A stretch of 36,442 bases of DNA from CAZSNT01 sp964607765 (GCA_964607765.1 CAZSNT010000104.1:1-36442), one strand, 5' to 3'; shown: positions 15,647 to 25,078, counted from the first letter of the stretch. Program-made: numbers and translations. The notes: generated from the letters alone by a model not told the origin.

Positions 15647-17803
15647 ATGCTGCACCGACACCGCAACTTCATGATCCCCTTTGCGACCCTGGCGTTAACC
15701 GCAATGCTGCCCGGCCACACGAAGGGAATCGAGATGCAACCGCCAACCACCGATTCAGTGCAGGACTCCGAACAGGTACTGCTCAACTTCGACGGCGCGT
15801 TTGACACCGCTGCCATTCCCCAGCGTGACGTGACCTTGGCGTTGGAGCCGAAGAAGGCGGGGCATGCACTGCGCCTTGCGTTCGGGCACGAGCAACCATG
15901 GCCGGGGATCGACCTCGTCGCGCCCGGGGGCAAGTGGGACTTGCGCGATCGGCAATACGTCGCTCTCGACGTTACCAATGCGGGGCAGGCAGCGGGAAGC
16001 CTGTGCTGCCGGGTGGACAATCCCGGGGCAGACGGCGTGAGCAACTGCAACACGGGGGCGATCCAGCTCGAGCCGGGCGCGTCCGGCACACTGCGGATCA
16101 CATTCAGGCGCAAGTCCGAAGCACCCGAGGGGCTCGAGCTTGTCGGGATGCGGGCCGGGCCTTTTAACGACGCGAAAGGCGCACTCCTGGATCCCTCGAA
16201 CGTGACTCAACTCGTGATATTCGTGCCCAAGCCGGACGAAGCTCACACATTCGTTGTCGACAACATCCGGGCAGGCGGCAAGTTCACCGTCAACTTCCCG
16301 CCCGTTCCCGTTGACCGCTTCTTCCCGTTCATCGACGAGTTCGGCCAGTACATCCACAAAGATTGGCCGGGCAAGATCCACTCACTCGAGGAGCTTCGCG
16401 GAAGCATTGCGGAGGAAGAGCGGGATCTGCAGGCCCACCCCGGCCCGGCCGAGCGCAACGTGTACGGCGGCTGGGCAGACGGCCCCGAGCTCGAGGCCAC
16501 GGGCTGGTTCCGCGTCAGCAAGCATGCGGGCAAGTGGTGGCTTGTCGATCCGGAAGGGCGACTGTTTTGGTCGCAGGGCATTGACTGTGTCAACACCTGG
16601 GCAGCAACGGGCGTGTCGCACCGTGAGAAGTACTTCCGCGACTTGCCGGCCGATGGCGACCCGCTTGCCCAATTCTACGGCAAGAGTTGGTGGGCGCCAC
16701 ACGGCTTGTACAAGGACCACCTCCCATTTCGACACTACGATTTCGGGCGGGCGAATCTGCTCCGCAAGTACGGCGAAGGCTGGGAGGAGCCGTTTGCCGC
16801 CCTCGTACATCGCCGACTCCGCAGTTGGGGGCTGAACACGATCGCGAACTGGTCCAGCCGCGACATCTACCTGCAGCGAAAGACGGCATACGTTGCCACG
16901 ATCCACGTCAAGTCGCCGGAGCTCGCGGGGTCAGAGGGGTATTGGGGCAAGTTCCGTGACGTCTTCGATCCGGCCTTCCGGGAGGCGCTCGCCAAGCGCA
17001 TGAAACAGGAGGAAGGCCGGGCCGCGAACGATCCATGGTGTATCGGGTTCTTTGTCGACAACGAACTGAGCTGGGGAAACGACGTATCACTGGCCACGGC
17101 CACACTCGCGAGTCCCGCAACGCAGGCGGCGAAACGGGTGTTTGTTGCCGACCTGAGAGGCAAGTACGGCGAGGTGGCAAAGCTGAACACGGCGTGGGGC
17201 ACCGCGCACGCGTCCTGGGACGCGCTGCTCGAATCTCAGGAAGCGCCTGACGTCAAGAAGGCGAAGGCCGACCTGCACGCGTTCTACACGAAGACGGCTG
17301 AGACCTACTTCCGCACCGTCCGCGACGAGATGAAGCGCGTGGCGCCGGGCCAACTGTACCTGGGCTGCCGCTTCGCCTGGGTCAATGACCTGGCGGCTCT
17401 CGCTGCTACGAAGTTCTGCGATGTGGTCAGCTACAACCGCTACCGCTACAGCGTGGCGGATCACTTGCTGCCGAACGACGTCGACATGCCGACAATTGTC
17501 GGGGAGTTCCACTTCGGCGCCCTGGATCGCGGCATGTTCCACACCGGTCTGAAACAGGCGAACAGCCAGGAGCATCGGGCGCAGCTGTACGAAGAGTACG
17601 TCCGCGGTGCGTTGCGGAATCCGCAGATCGTCGGCACGCATTGGTTCCAGTTTCGGGACCAGGCGACCACGGGCCGCGGCGACGGCGAGAACTACCAGAT
17701 CGGGTTCACCACCATCTGCGATCGGCCCTACCCGGAAATCGTCGCTGCGGCTCGCCGGCTCGGCAGGGACATGTACGGGTACCGGTTGCAGGCGGCACAC
17801 TGA
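15647..17803 (+). CDS. Secreted GH50-like (beta-agarase family) glycoside hydrolase
   Basis: The 718-residue product begins with a signal-like N-terminus (MLHRHRNFMIPFATLALTAM). The start is supported by AGGGAG seven bases upstream. Residues about 45-215 are a beta-sandwich like the N-terminal CBM-like domain of GH50 enzymes (VLLNFDG ... FVVDNIRAGG). The rest is a TIM barrel: TGWFRVSKHAGKWWLVDPEG, then RLFWSQGIDCVN, FFVDNELSWG (acid/base E473) and IVGEFHFGALDRGMFHTG (nucleophile E620), ending with THWFQFRDQATTGRGDGENY. These match the GH50 pattern, where two Glu residues about 150 apart do catalysis. Characterised GH50 enzymes are agarases cutting beta-1,4 linkages of agarose, but many PVC homologues are uncharacterised. 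The nearby sulfatases would fit a sulfated galactan, which is inference only. Confidence 0.85.
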   Translation: MLHRHRNFMIPFATLALTAMLPGHTKGIEMQPPTTDSVQDSEQVLLNFDGAFDTAAIPQRDVTLALEPKKAGHALRLAFGHEQPWPGIDLVAPGGKWDLRDRQYVALDVTNAGQAAGSLCCRVDNPGADGVSNCNTGAIQLEPGASGTLRITFRRKSEAPEGLELVGMRAGPFNDAKGALLDPSNVTQLVIFVPKPDEAHTFVVDNIRAGGKFTVNFPPVPVDRFFPFIDEFGQYIHKDWPGKIHSLEELRGSIAEEERDLQAHPGPAERNVYGGWADGPELEATGWFRVSKHAGKWWLVDPEGRLFWSQGIDCVNTWAATGVSHREKYFRDLPADGDPLAQFYGKSWWAPHGLYKDHLPFRHYDFGRANLLRKYGEGWEEPFAALVHRRLRSWGLNTIANWSSRDIYLQRKTAYVATIHVKSPELAGSEGYWGKFRDVFDPAFREALAKRMKQEEGRAANDPWCIGFFVDNELSWGNDVSLATATLASPATQAAKRVFVADLRGKYGEVAKLNTAWGTAHASWDALLESQEAPDVKKAKADLHAFYTKTAETYFRTVRDEMKRVAPGQLYLGCRFAWVNDLAALAATKFCDVVSYNRYRYSVADHLLPNDVDMPTIVGEFHFGALDRGMFHTGLKQANSQEHRAQLYEEYVRGALRNPQIVGTHWFQFRDQATTGRGDGENYQIGFTTICDRPYPEIVAAARRLGRDMYGYRLQAAH

Positions 17804-17838
17804 GGCCGGGGCTGGACGTTTCGCGGCGTCACCAACCG

Positions 17839-18990
17839 TCACAAGTGGTTCGGGTCGGTCTCGCGATCCTCCACCGCAGTCTTCTGGAACGTCGACTCAC
17901 GGCGCATTTTGCCGAGGAAGTTGTCGTAGGCACGGCGATTCAGCGGCAGCTCGATCGGCTTGCCTTTGTACTGTGACAGCGCCACGGCATTGGCCAGTTC
18001 CAACCCCAGCAAACCGTCTTCGCCCGGAGAAACGAGCGGCTCGCCGTGAAGGATGTTCCGCGCGAAGTTCCGAATAATGTTGATGTGCCCCCGGTCGTGC
18101 TCGGCGAACTCGAGTGGCACTTCCTCCGCCTTGGGGCCACCCCACTTCTTCGTGCTGGTCTTTGTGAACTCTCCGATAGCTGCGTCGAACTTGAAGAACT
18201 GCAGTTTGCCGTTGCGGTAGAGGAGCTTGCCCTTGTCACCGAAAATCTCAATCATCTGGCCCGGGCCTGCCTCACAGGTCGAGCAGGTGAAGTACCCCGT
18301 GCCGCCGTCCGGGTACTCCAGCATCGCTTCGGCGAAATCCTCCACCTCGATGTGGTGCAGCCGGATCTCGGTCTTGCCAACGACTCGACTGGGCATGCCG
18401 CCGAGCTGTATGAACAGGTCCAGGATATGCGGGGACTGGTTCATCATCACCCCGCCGCCTTCCCCGGACCACGTCGCACGCCAGCCGCCGGAATCGTAGT
18501 AGGCCTGGCTGCGGTACTCGGGCGAGATCATGGTGCGCCGATGGATTCGGCCCAACTGGCCGCTGCGCACAATCTCGAACGCTTTCTCGAAGACGGGCTC
18601 GGTCCGACGCTGGAACATGACGGCAAACGTCGTGCCGGCCTCTTTCGCTGCCGCAATCATCTTGTCTGCCGTGCTGACCCGCTCCGACAGCGGCTTCTCG
18701 CTCAGAACGTGCAGTCCGGCCTTGAAAGCGTCAACGACGATCGCCGGACGCGGCGGGTGCGGCGTGGCCACAATCACCGCATCGCAGAGCCCCGACTTCA
18801 GCAGCGCCCGGTGCCGGACATAGCTCTTCACTCCGTGCTCTTTGCCCACTGCCGCCGCAACCGCCGGATCAATATCGCAGACCGCCGTGAGCTCGACTTC
18901 GTCGACACGCTGCATGGTTTTGCAGTGTCCCTGCCCCATGCCTCCCACGCCGATCACTCCGATGCGGACAATCGCTTCTTTCGCTGCCAT
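17839..18990 (-). CDS. Gfo/Idh/MocA family oxidoreductase
   Basis: These 383 residues start with an NAD(P)-binding Rossmann fold (IGVIGVGGMGQGH, residues 10-22). The family motif SEKPLSERV (E98-K99-P100) follows. The C-terminal alpha/beta domain carries GGWRATWSGEGGGVMMNQSPHILDLFIQLGG in two contiguous parts, with the His and Asp of the usual NQSPHILDL catalytic helix. Family members oxidise or reduce hydroxyls of sugars, inositols and related polyols. There is no signal peptide, so it is cytoplasmic. It is the last gene of a three-gene minus-strand operon, 28 bases after the isomerase-like gene, with AGGG ahead of its ATG. Its tail converges on the GH50-like gene with 35 bases between them. 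It probably handles a monosaccharide released by the secreted enzymes; the exact substrate is unknown. Confidence 0.9.
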   Translation of the reverse strand: MAAKEAIVRIGVIGVGGMGQGHCKTMQRVDEVELTAVCDIDPAVAAAVGKEHGVKSYVRHRALLKSGLCDAVIVATPHPPRPAIVVDAFKAGLHVLSEKPLSERVSTADKMIAAAKEAGTTFAVMFQRRTEPVFEKAFEIVRSGQLGRIHRRTMISPEYRSQAYYDSGGWRATWSGEGGGVMMNQSPHILDLFIQLGGMPSRVVGKTEIRLHHIEVEDFAEAMLEYPDGGTGYFTCSTCEAGPGQMIEIFGDKGKLLYRNGKLQFFKFDAAIGEFTKTSTKKWGGPKAEEVPLEFAEHDRGHINIIRNFARNILHGEPLVSPGEDGLLGLELANAVALSQYKGKPIELPLNRRAYDNFLGKMRRESTFQKTAVEDRETDPNHL

Positions 18991-19018
18991 ACTTCGCCCT
19001 CGCCTTGCTGTGTTCTGG

Positions 19019-19840
19019 TCAGACGCTCATCACGCTTTTCAGGTAACGTATACTTTCCGGTACCCCCGTACGCTCGTCCTCCGTTCCTTCATACTCCAAT
19101 GCCAGGTACCCGTTGTAACCCGCCTCGGTCAGTGTTCTCAGGCAGCCGGGGATGTCGACGTCGCCCTGGCCGATCGTACAACCGGCCAGCGTCCGGCCCC
19201 GTTCGTCCGGTTCAGCCAGGCGTTTGTTGTCCTTGATGTGTACGTAGGCAGCGTGCTTTGCCGCCACACGCGTGCCGACAATGCCGTCCTGATCGCCCTG
19301 CATGTAGTTGCCGACGTCAATCGTTGCCCGGACAGCCGGTGACCCGATCATGTCGATCACCGAAACCTGCTCCTCGCCCGTGCACGGCAACCCGCCATGG
19401 TTCTCCAATGCGAGCACCAGACCGCGTGCCTCGGCCTCCGGCGCCAGAACCCTCAGCGCGCGGATCACCCGCTCCAGACCCGCCTCGATGGCCGACGGGT
19501 CATCCCGTTTCACGCCGCCCCCGAAGATGCGGCAGACCGGCGCATTCAACTCGGCGGCTACATCCAGCCAGGATAGCGTTTCCGTTGTCTGGGCCCGGAA
19601 CTTGTCCGGATCGGCTTGGTTGAAATTGGTCGACAGGCTGAAGCCCGCGAGCTCCAGCCCGGTTCGCCGCAACGCAGTCCGGATTCGCGGCACGAGTCCA
19701 TCAATGCCGCTCACAAGTCGCGCGTGGTAGTCGATCCCGTCCACGCCCAGGTCTCGTACCTGGTCCGTCAGGCGGTCGATGTCCCAGCTCTCCTCGCTCC
19801 AACACCGGTGGTAGCTGTAGTGACAGACGGCCAACTTCAT
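19019..19840 (-). CDS. Sugar phosphate isomerase/epimerase-like TIM barrel
   Basis: This 273-residue protein belongs to the xylose-isomerase-like/AP-endonuclease-2 superfamily. The metal-site pattern is present: E146 in VLALENHGG, D175 in ATIDVGNY, H201 in YVHIKDNK, and E249 in YLALEYEG. There is no signal peptide. Its ATG overlaps the stop of the upstream sulfatase gene as ATGA (19837-19840), which implies translational coupling. The Gfo/Idh/MocA gene follows 28 bases later. This pairing is common in sugar, inositol or ketosugar catabolism, and here it suggests isomerisation of a sugar freed after desulfation. Confidence 0.88.
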   Translation of the reverse strand: MKLAVCHYSYHRCWSEESWDIDRLTDQVRDLGVDGIDYHARLVSGIDGLVPRIRTALRRTGLELAGFSLSTNFNQADPDKFRAQTTETLSWLDVAAELNAPVCRIFGGGVKRDDPSAIEAGLERVIRALRVLAPEAEARGLVLALENHGGLPCTGEEQVSVIDMIGSPAVRATIDVGNYMQGDQDGIVGTRVAAKHAAYVHIKDNKRLAEPDERGRTLAGCTIGQGDVDIPGCLRTLTEAGYNGYLALEYEGTEDERTGVPESIRYLKSVMSV

Positions 19841-21273
19841 CGCACGTTCTCCTGCACGGGGTCACCGGTGTTCATGCCGTAATCTGCACCGTTGATGCTG
19901 CCTATAACCGAACGGCACCAGGCGCTCAGCCCCTTCTTCATGGCAGATACACGCTGTTGCTGCTCCGGCGAAGCAGCGAGGTCAGTGGTTTCCATCGCGT
20001 CACTGACCAGATTGTAGAGCTCATAGGTATCGCCCGTCTTGTTCCTGATGCGGTGCAGTTTCCACGGCCAGTCGTTCCACGCCGCATGCCCGGCAAACCG
20101 ATCCTCGGCAAACTGCGGAAACTCCTTGATATCTTTGGCCATACGCACGGGGTTGTGCGGCGCGGCAACACCGGTCTGCTGCTTCTCCATGATCGCTTTC
20201 AGAATCCGGTCACTGTGCGTCGACTGCCCGCCCTGGAAGCCGTGCCAGAACCCCATGGGGCGGGCGCGTTCGGAGAGCGTCCCGTCGAACACGCCGCTGA
20301 TATCCATGCCGTCCATGGGATGGGGATTGTCCGATTCGACCCCGGCCATGGCAAGCAGCGTGGGAAACATATCGCAGGTGAAAGCCGGAAAATCCGTCTT
20401 GCCTTTCAGGCCGCGCCCGGGCCATTCCACGATGCACGGGATGCGCAGGCCGCCCTCGTAGATGCTGCCCTTTTTTGCGCGCCCGCCCGATGTCTCCGTG
20501 ACCAATCCGCCGTTGTCGCTGCAGTACCACAGAATCGTGTTATCCGCCAACCCCAGCGTCCGGAGCTCTGTCCGGAGCCGCCCGAATTGCTCGTCCAACA
20601 GCGTAATTTCGCGGTAGTATCCGGCGCTCTTCTTGCCGGCGTACAGAGCCGGCCCGTCCGGCGCCTCGCGGTGGGGCGAGTGCGGCGAAGGGAACCAGGC
20701 AACAGCAAAAATGGGTTTGGCGCCGCTACAGTGATTGCGGAGGAATGCAATCGTCTCGTCAATGAGAATCGCGGATCCCCTGCCCCGGCGGTGCTCCACC
20801 ACGCCGTTGCGGCTCAGGTAGGGATCGTTGTCGAAGAAGTTGAGCCCGACGACCCACTCGTCGAACCCCATAGCGGCCGGGTTCGCCGGCGAATCCGGTT
20901 GCCCGGAACCAAGGTGAACCTTGCCGAAAATGCCGGTGACATACCCGTTGGCGCGGAGCGTCTCTGCCAGCGTGACCTCCTCCTCACGCATGTAACGTCC
21001 ATGGTTCGGCACCTTCGCGCGGATCGGATTGCGCCCGGTCAGAACGCTCGCCCGTGTCGGCGAACACACCGGCGCTGCTGCATAGAACCGGTTGAGGACA
21101 AAACCGTCGCGCGCCATCGCGTCAAGTTGCGGAGTCCGCACAAACGGGTGTCCGTTGTACCCCACGTCACCCCAACCCTGGTCATCGGCCATCACCAGAA
21201 TGATATTCGGGTTGCCTGCCTGCGCTGAGACAGACAACAGACACATGGCCAGCATCGGCATGCAGATCTTCAT
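19837..21273 (-). CDS. Secreted type I sulfatase (arylsulfatase A / GalNAc-6-sulfatase-like)
   Basis: This 478-residue S1 sulfatase has a Sec signal peptide (MKICMPMLAMCLLSVSAQAG) and, unlike several others in the window, no Tat motif. The N-terminal metal motif is VMADDQGWGDVGYNGHP. The formylglycine site is C70 in VCSPTRASVLTGRNP. Also present are IFGKVHLG, FPSPHSPH, and WYCSDNGGLVTETSGGRAKK followed by GSIYEGGLRIP, typical of the arylsulfatase A-like group that includes N-acetylgalactosamine-6-sulfatase. It leads a tight three-gene operon whose next genes are an isomerase-like barrel (4-base overlap) and a Gfo/Idh/MocA dehydrogenase, linking desulfation outside the cytoplasm to sugar processing inside. 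The upstream 298 bases are shared with a divergent potassium-channel gene. Confidence 0.92.
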   Translation of the reverse strand: MKICMPMLAMCLLSVSAQAGNPNIILVMADDQGWGDVGYNGHPFVRTPQLDAMARDGFVLNRFYAAAPVCSPTRASVLTGRNPIRAKVPNHGRYMREEEVTLAETLRANGYVTGIFGKVHLGSGQPDSPANPAAMGFDEWVVGLNFFDNDPYLSRNGVVEHRRGRGSAILIDETIAFLRNHCSGAKPIFAVAWFPSPHSPHREAPDGPALYAGKKSAGYYREITLLDEQFGRLRTELRTLGLADNTILWYCSDNGGLVTETSGGRAKKGSIYEGGLRIPCIVEWPGRGLKGKTDFPAFTCDMFPTLLAMAGVESDNPHPMDGMDISGVFDGTLSERARPMGFWHGFQGGQSTHSDRILKAIMEKQQTGVAAPHNPVRMAKDIKEFPQFAEDRFAGHAAWNDWPWKLHRIRNKTGDTYELYNLVSDAMETTDLAASPEQQQRVSAMKKGLSAWCRSVIGSINGADYGMNTGDPVQENVR

Positions 21274-21571
21274 CAGAGCCCTCTACGGTTTTCTCCTCGT
21301 TCGTCTGTTGACGCCTGGAAGATAGTCCTGTGGCGTTCCGGAGACAAGGACGTGCTGACAGTCCGCGCAATGCCTCAGTCTTGTGCGTCCCCCGTAGCCC
21401 TGTCTTGATCAACCGGAATGTCGCCGGGCTTTTGAGTACTCAGCGTTTCCACGCTATCTTCCTGTTCAGGTCGCGGGACGGGCCGTTCCGCACCACTGCC
21501 GGAATGCAGGCTGCCGAGCGACACGGAAGGGAGGCCCGGCCATCAACAAGATCAAAGCTCATTTCAGGGAC

Positions 21572-23227
21572 GTGGTGCGCAACGAGAGCGCTCAACTCTC
21601 GGAGACGACCAGGATCTACATCTGGTTCTTCTACAGTGTAGGCATCATGGTCGCCATATTCGGGCTGGGCTACTACGCCCTGCAGCACTGGCTCGGGACA
21701 CCGCGGCCACTGGTTGAGTGCTTCTATTTCGTCTGGCTCACGATCGTCACGGTTGGCTACGGCGATGACGGGTTCTCCGGCGGCGTGCTGATCCGGTGGG
21801 TGACCATATTCGGGGGCAGCTACCTGGTTGTGCGGTTCGTAGTGCTCAGTGCACACGTCTACGCGCGCACCGTGGTGGACGAGGTCTACAACGTCAACGT
21901 CATGGCAGAGATGCGGCAGTCTCTGAGCAAAGCGACAGGCCACTTCCTTGTCTTCGGCGATGACCTGGAACTGATGAGCAGCATCATCAGCGGGCTCGTT
22001 GATCGGCAGCAAGTCTACCTCGTCAGTGACAGCTCTGAGCTGATCGACGAGCTCAAGGAGGAGTTCCCGACACTCAAGTATGTCAAAGCCAAGCCGTGCA
22101 AAGACGAGACCATCGCCCTGCTTCGGCCCGAGACTGCTGCCGGCGCATACCTCCTCCATTGCGACGACGCCAAGAGCGTGCTGCTCGCCGCGGCGCTCCA
22201 GGGCCGGGTCCGCGTCATCAGCAGTTACTCGGGAAACCGCGAAGCCATGCCGCGTTTCGAACGGGTTGGCGTCCGGCCTATCTCGCCCTACTCCATGGGG
22301 GGGCTGAAGATGGTCTCCACCATGATTCGCCCGAAAGCGACAGCATTCCTGGACCAGTATGTCCTGCCCGGAGACGCGCCTCTCGAGTTCCGCATCCACC
22401 GTCCCGGCGATCGCGAACGGGCGGGACCCTGCGTTGCGCTCGCCGCCGTGGTCGATGATAACATCGACTTCAACTCCGCCCCTGCCGAACACGGTGCGGC
22501 ATTGGTCATCGGGTTCGGGAACGCCGCTGCCGCGGACACGGACCTGGGGCCTCTGACCGGTCCCAGCCTGCCGGCACAGACGGACAGGTTCCTGGTCATT
22601 GGAAGCGGAACGATGGCCGACACCGTGACCACCGAACTGGCACGCACCCGGCGCAAGGTCGTGCGGCGGGCCGCAGACGAGGACATCGAGACGCTTCGCG
22701 AGCAGTACGCCGGGAGCGCCATCGAGTTTGTTTCCGACCTGACCGCAGATCTGCCCTACGACATTGACGCGTTCGATGGGGTGGCGGTGTGTGGCGCGCA
22801 GGACGACACGAACTTCGCAGCAGCCTTGGATTTTGCCGACTCTCGGGCACTGCGCGTGGTACGGGGAATGGACGACGACATGGAGGCACACTACCGCAGG
22901 ATCGATGCAATCCCCGTGTTCGCCGGGCGCGTGGGAGCACGCAATATGCTCCGCGAGGTCACGAACCAGTTCGCCAATCAGGTGCTCCGCGCCATGGTCC
23001 TGCAGTCACACCGCCTGAGCCAGGTCCTCATCGCCGAGCCCTGTGCCGTGGCGGATATAGAGGATCGGTTCGGCGTGCGGGCAGTCGCCTTCTGCCGGAG
23101 CGATACGTGCAGCTTCGCACCAGGCGCCGACACACAACTGGCAGGCGGCGACGCTCTGATTGTGTGCGGGCATGTGGACGCCAATCGAGACCTGCGTGCG
23201 GAACACGCTAGGGTCGCTTCTGATTGA
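21572..23227 (+). CDS. Two-TM potassium channel with cytoplasmic RCK/TrkA-type domains
   Basis: The 551-residue product has TM1 (about 15-37), a pore loop with selectivity filter TIVTVGYGDDGF (T60-V-G-Y-G64), and TM2 (about 70-95). Two Rossmann-like RCK domains follow: about 123-260 (HFLVFGDDLELMSSIISGL ...) and about 335-470 (RFLVIGSGTMADTVTTELA ...). A TrkA-C-like tail, about 480-545, ends VAFCRSDTCSFAPGAD... LAGGDALIVCGH. It resembles MthK/Kch-type ligand-gated K+ channels of the inner membrane, which respond to Ca2+, nucleotides or similar ligands. The start is uncertain: GTG 21572 lacks a clear Shine-Dalgarno, while GGGAGG at 21529-21534 stands before an in-frame ATC at 21542 that would add ten residues. 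The 3' end overlaps the convergent sulfatase gene by 20 bases. It has no evident role in glycan breakdown. Confidence 0.88.
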   Translation: MVRNESAQLSETTRIYIWFFYSVGIMVAIFGLGYYALQHWLGTPRPLVECFYFVWLTIVTVGYGDDGFSGGVLIRWVTIFGGSYLVVRFVVLSAHVYARTVVDEVYNVNVMAEMRQSLSKATGHFLVFGDDLELMSSIISGLVDRQQVYLVSDSSELIDELKEEFPTLKYVKAKPCKDETIALLRPETAAGAYLLHCDDAKSVLLAAALQGRVRVISSYSGNREAMPRFERVGVRPISPYSMGGLKMVSTMIRPKATAFLDQYVLPGDAPLEFRIHRPGDRERAGPCVALAAVVDDNIDFNSAPAEHGAALVIGFGNAAAADTDLGPLTGPSLPAQTDRFLVIGSGTMADTVTTELARTRRKVVRRAADEDIETLREQYAGSAIEFVSDLTADLPYDIDAFDGVAVCGAQDDTNFAAALDFADSRALRVVRGMDDDMEAHYRRIDAIPVFAGRVGARNMLREVTNQFANQVLRAMVLQSHRLSQVLIAEPCAVADIEDRFGVRAVAFCRSDTCSFAPGADTQLAGGDALIVCGHVDANRDLRAEHARVASD

Positions 23228-25073
23228 TCGTGATCGTGCGCTTGCTGCCGCCGGCATACTCGAGCGCGAACGTGACCGTGCCGGGGTTGGGGATGGAGAT
23301 CTCGTTCCCGTCTTTCCCGTTGATCGCCACGCGTGTCAGGTTCTTGTCATTGAAGCCCCAACGCACGTTCGGGTTCGGATAGATGAATGTGTAGACATCC
23401 GTCTGCGGCGCATACCCGGGTTTGAGGGCAAACCGCGGGCCTTTGTTGTGGTAGAGGCCGGTCGGCAGGTCGGCAAGGTACTCGCAGCCGCGCCCCGGCT
23501 TACCCTTTGCAGCGAGTTGGCGGTCGCGGATGCCCTGCTGCGCCGCCCCGTCCACACCGCCGCCACCCGGGGCGGGTTTCGTTGTCCCCTTGCTCCCCTC
23601 CTTGCCGCCGCGCTTCTTCCGCGTGCCGGGGATCGGGTCTCGATTCTCTTTCGGCAGCCACTTCCGGTGCTCCTTGATCACGGTCGCATGCTCCGGATTC
23701 CCGGCCAGGTTGGTCGCCTCCCACTCATCGGTCAAATGATCGTAGAGCTCTTCCGAGCCGTCCTGGTAGTGGATGTAGCGCCAGCGTTGGGAGCGCACAG
23801 CGTGCTGATTCTGTCCGCGCGTGGTGATCGCCGGGTAGGGCCAGGGCGCCGCGGCGTTCTGCAGCAACGGCACAATGCTGCGGCCGTCCAGGTCGGGCCT
23901 CGCAGGCAACCCGCAGAGCTCGACCAGCGTCGGGTAGAAGCACATGTAGTCCACCGGCCGCTTGCAGCGTGCGCCCGGCGTGGTCATACCCGGCACATGC
24001 CAGTAAAGGGGTGCACGCGTCGCTTCCTCCCACAGCGTCATTTTCCGGTAGTGCAGTTTCTCGCCGAGATGCCAGCCGTGATCGCCCCACAGGAAGACGA
24101 TCGTGTTGTCGCGATACGGGCTCTCCTCCAAGCCCTTGAGGATCGCACCAATGCACTCGTCCGCGTAGTTGATGCTCGCCAGGTATGCCCGGGTCGCCGC
24201 GGTGATGAGCCCGTGTCGTTTCAGTGTCTGGTAATCACTGTTCGCCCGCAGTCCCCCGGCAATGCTCTTGCCGATGTCCGGGATGTCGTCCAGGTCGCTC
24301 TCGTCTATCCGCGTGTTCTTGATCGAATCCAGCGGGAACCGGTCAAAGTGCTTCTGCGGCACGATCCATGGCATGTGCGGCCGGAAGATGCCGCAAGCCA
24401 GAAAGAACGGTCGGTCATGAGCGCGCTTGAGTTCGCTCACGGCCCACTGCGCGTTCTGGTAGTCGGACGTGTCCTCGATGGGCATGTCCAAGCCGCCCCA
24501 TTCCATGTTGTTCAGTGCGCCCGGCACAATCGGCAGCCCGTTGTTGAGCTTCTCCTTTGTCGCGCCCGGGTGCCTGCCCATGCTGTTCCCGGTCGCCCTG
24601 TTGTGCTTCTCCCAGGACGCCTCGTCACCCCACAGGCCCTGCGCAGAGTGGAAGATCTTGCCTTTGGCTGCGGTGTAGTAGCCGAACTGATGGAAATACT
24701 GGGGTATGGTCTGGATGTCCTTGAGCACCGGTGACGTGCGGAACAACTGACTGTTGCCGTAGACTCCCGAGCGCCCGGGGCGATACCCCGTCATGAGCGC
24801 GGCCCGAGACGGATTGCACACCGGCGCGGCACAGTAGGCGTTCTCGAAGACAGCGGCCTTCTTCGCAAACGCGTTCAGATTCGGCGTAACCGTCTGCGGA
24901 TGTCCCGCCAGCGGCCCGATCCAATCATTGAGATCGTCGACTGCGATCATCAGGACATTCAGGGCCTGGCCCTGCTTTGGCTTGGTCTTCTGCTCGGTAG
25001 CAGCCCGCAGCGTGGGGCCAAGCGCGACGACGAGTGAAGAGCCAAGGAAGTCACGACGCGATAAGGTTGCCAT
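23208..25073 (-). CDS. Tat-exported type I sulfatase, iduronate-2-sulfatase-like, with C-terminal extension
   Basis: The start is the ATG at 25073, giving MATLSRRDFLGSSLVVALG, a Tat leader, with GGAG eight bases upstream inside the end of the nitrilase gene. A longer frame from 25133 would bury the leader. The product is 621 residues. Motifs: AVDDLNDWIGPLAGHPQT, formylglycine C86 in VCNPSRAALMTGYRPGRSGV, FFLACGIFRPHMPW and WGDHGWHLGEKLHYRKMTLWEE, all typical of the iduronate-2-sulfatase-like branch. After residue 480 a Lys/Gly/Pro-rich linker (485-510) leads to an all-beta tail of about 110 residues, absent from basic sulfatases and not recognised. It lies five bases behind the nitrilase-family gene and is surely co-transcribed with it. 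Its 3' end overlaps the convergent channel gene by 20 bases. Confidence 0.9.
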   Translation of the reverse strand: MATLSRRDFLGSSLVVALGPTLRAATEQKTKPKQGQALNVLMIAVDDLNDWIGPLAGHPQTVTPNLNAFAKKAAVFENAYCAAPVCNPSRAALMTGYRPGRSGVYGNSQLFRTSPVLKDIQTIPQYFHQFGYYTAAKGKIFHSAQGLWGDEASWEKHNRATGNSMGRHPGATKEKLNNGLPIVPGALNNMEWGGLDMPIEDTSDYQNAQWAVSELKRAHDRPFFLACGIFRPHMPWIVPQKHFDRFPLDSIKNTRIDESDLDDIPDIGKSIAGGLRANSDYQTLKRHGLITAATRAYLASINYADECIGAILKGLEESPYRDNTIVFLWGDHGWHLGEKLHYRKMTLWEEATRAPLYWHVPGMTTPGARCKRPVDYMCFYPTLVELCGLPARPDLDGRSIVPLLQNAAAPWPYPAITTRGQNQHAVRSQRWRYIHYQDGSEELYDHLTDEWEATNLAGNPEHATVIKEHRKWLPKENRDPIPGTRKKRGGKEGSKGTTKPAPGGGGVDGAAQQGIRDRQLAAKGKPGRGCEYLADLPTGLYHNKGPRFALKPGYAPQTDVYTFIYPNPNVRWGFNDKNLTRVAINGKDGNEISIPNPGTVTFALEYAGGSKRTITINQKRP

Positions 25074-25078
25074 GTGGT

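Noticed and set aside
21274..21571. Promoter pairs in the divergent sulfatase/potassium-channel spacer
   Set aside because: TTGACG near 21307 has no suitably spaced -10 box, and nothing else in the 298 bases stands out, so no promoter is annotated.
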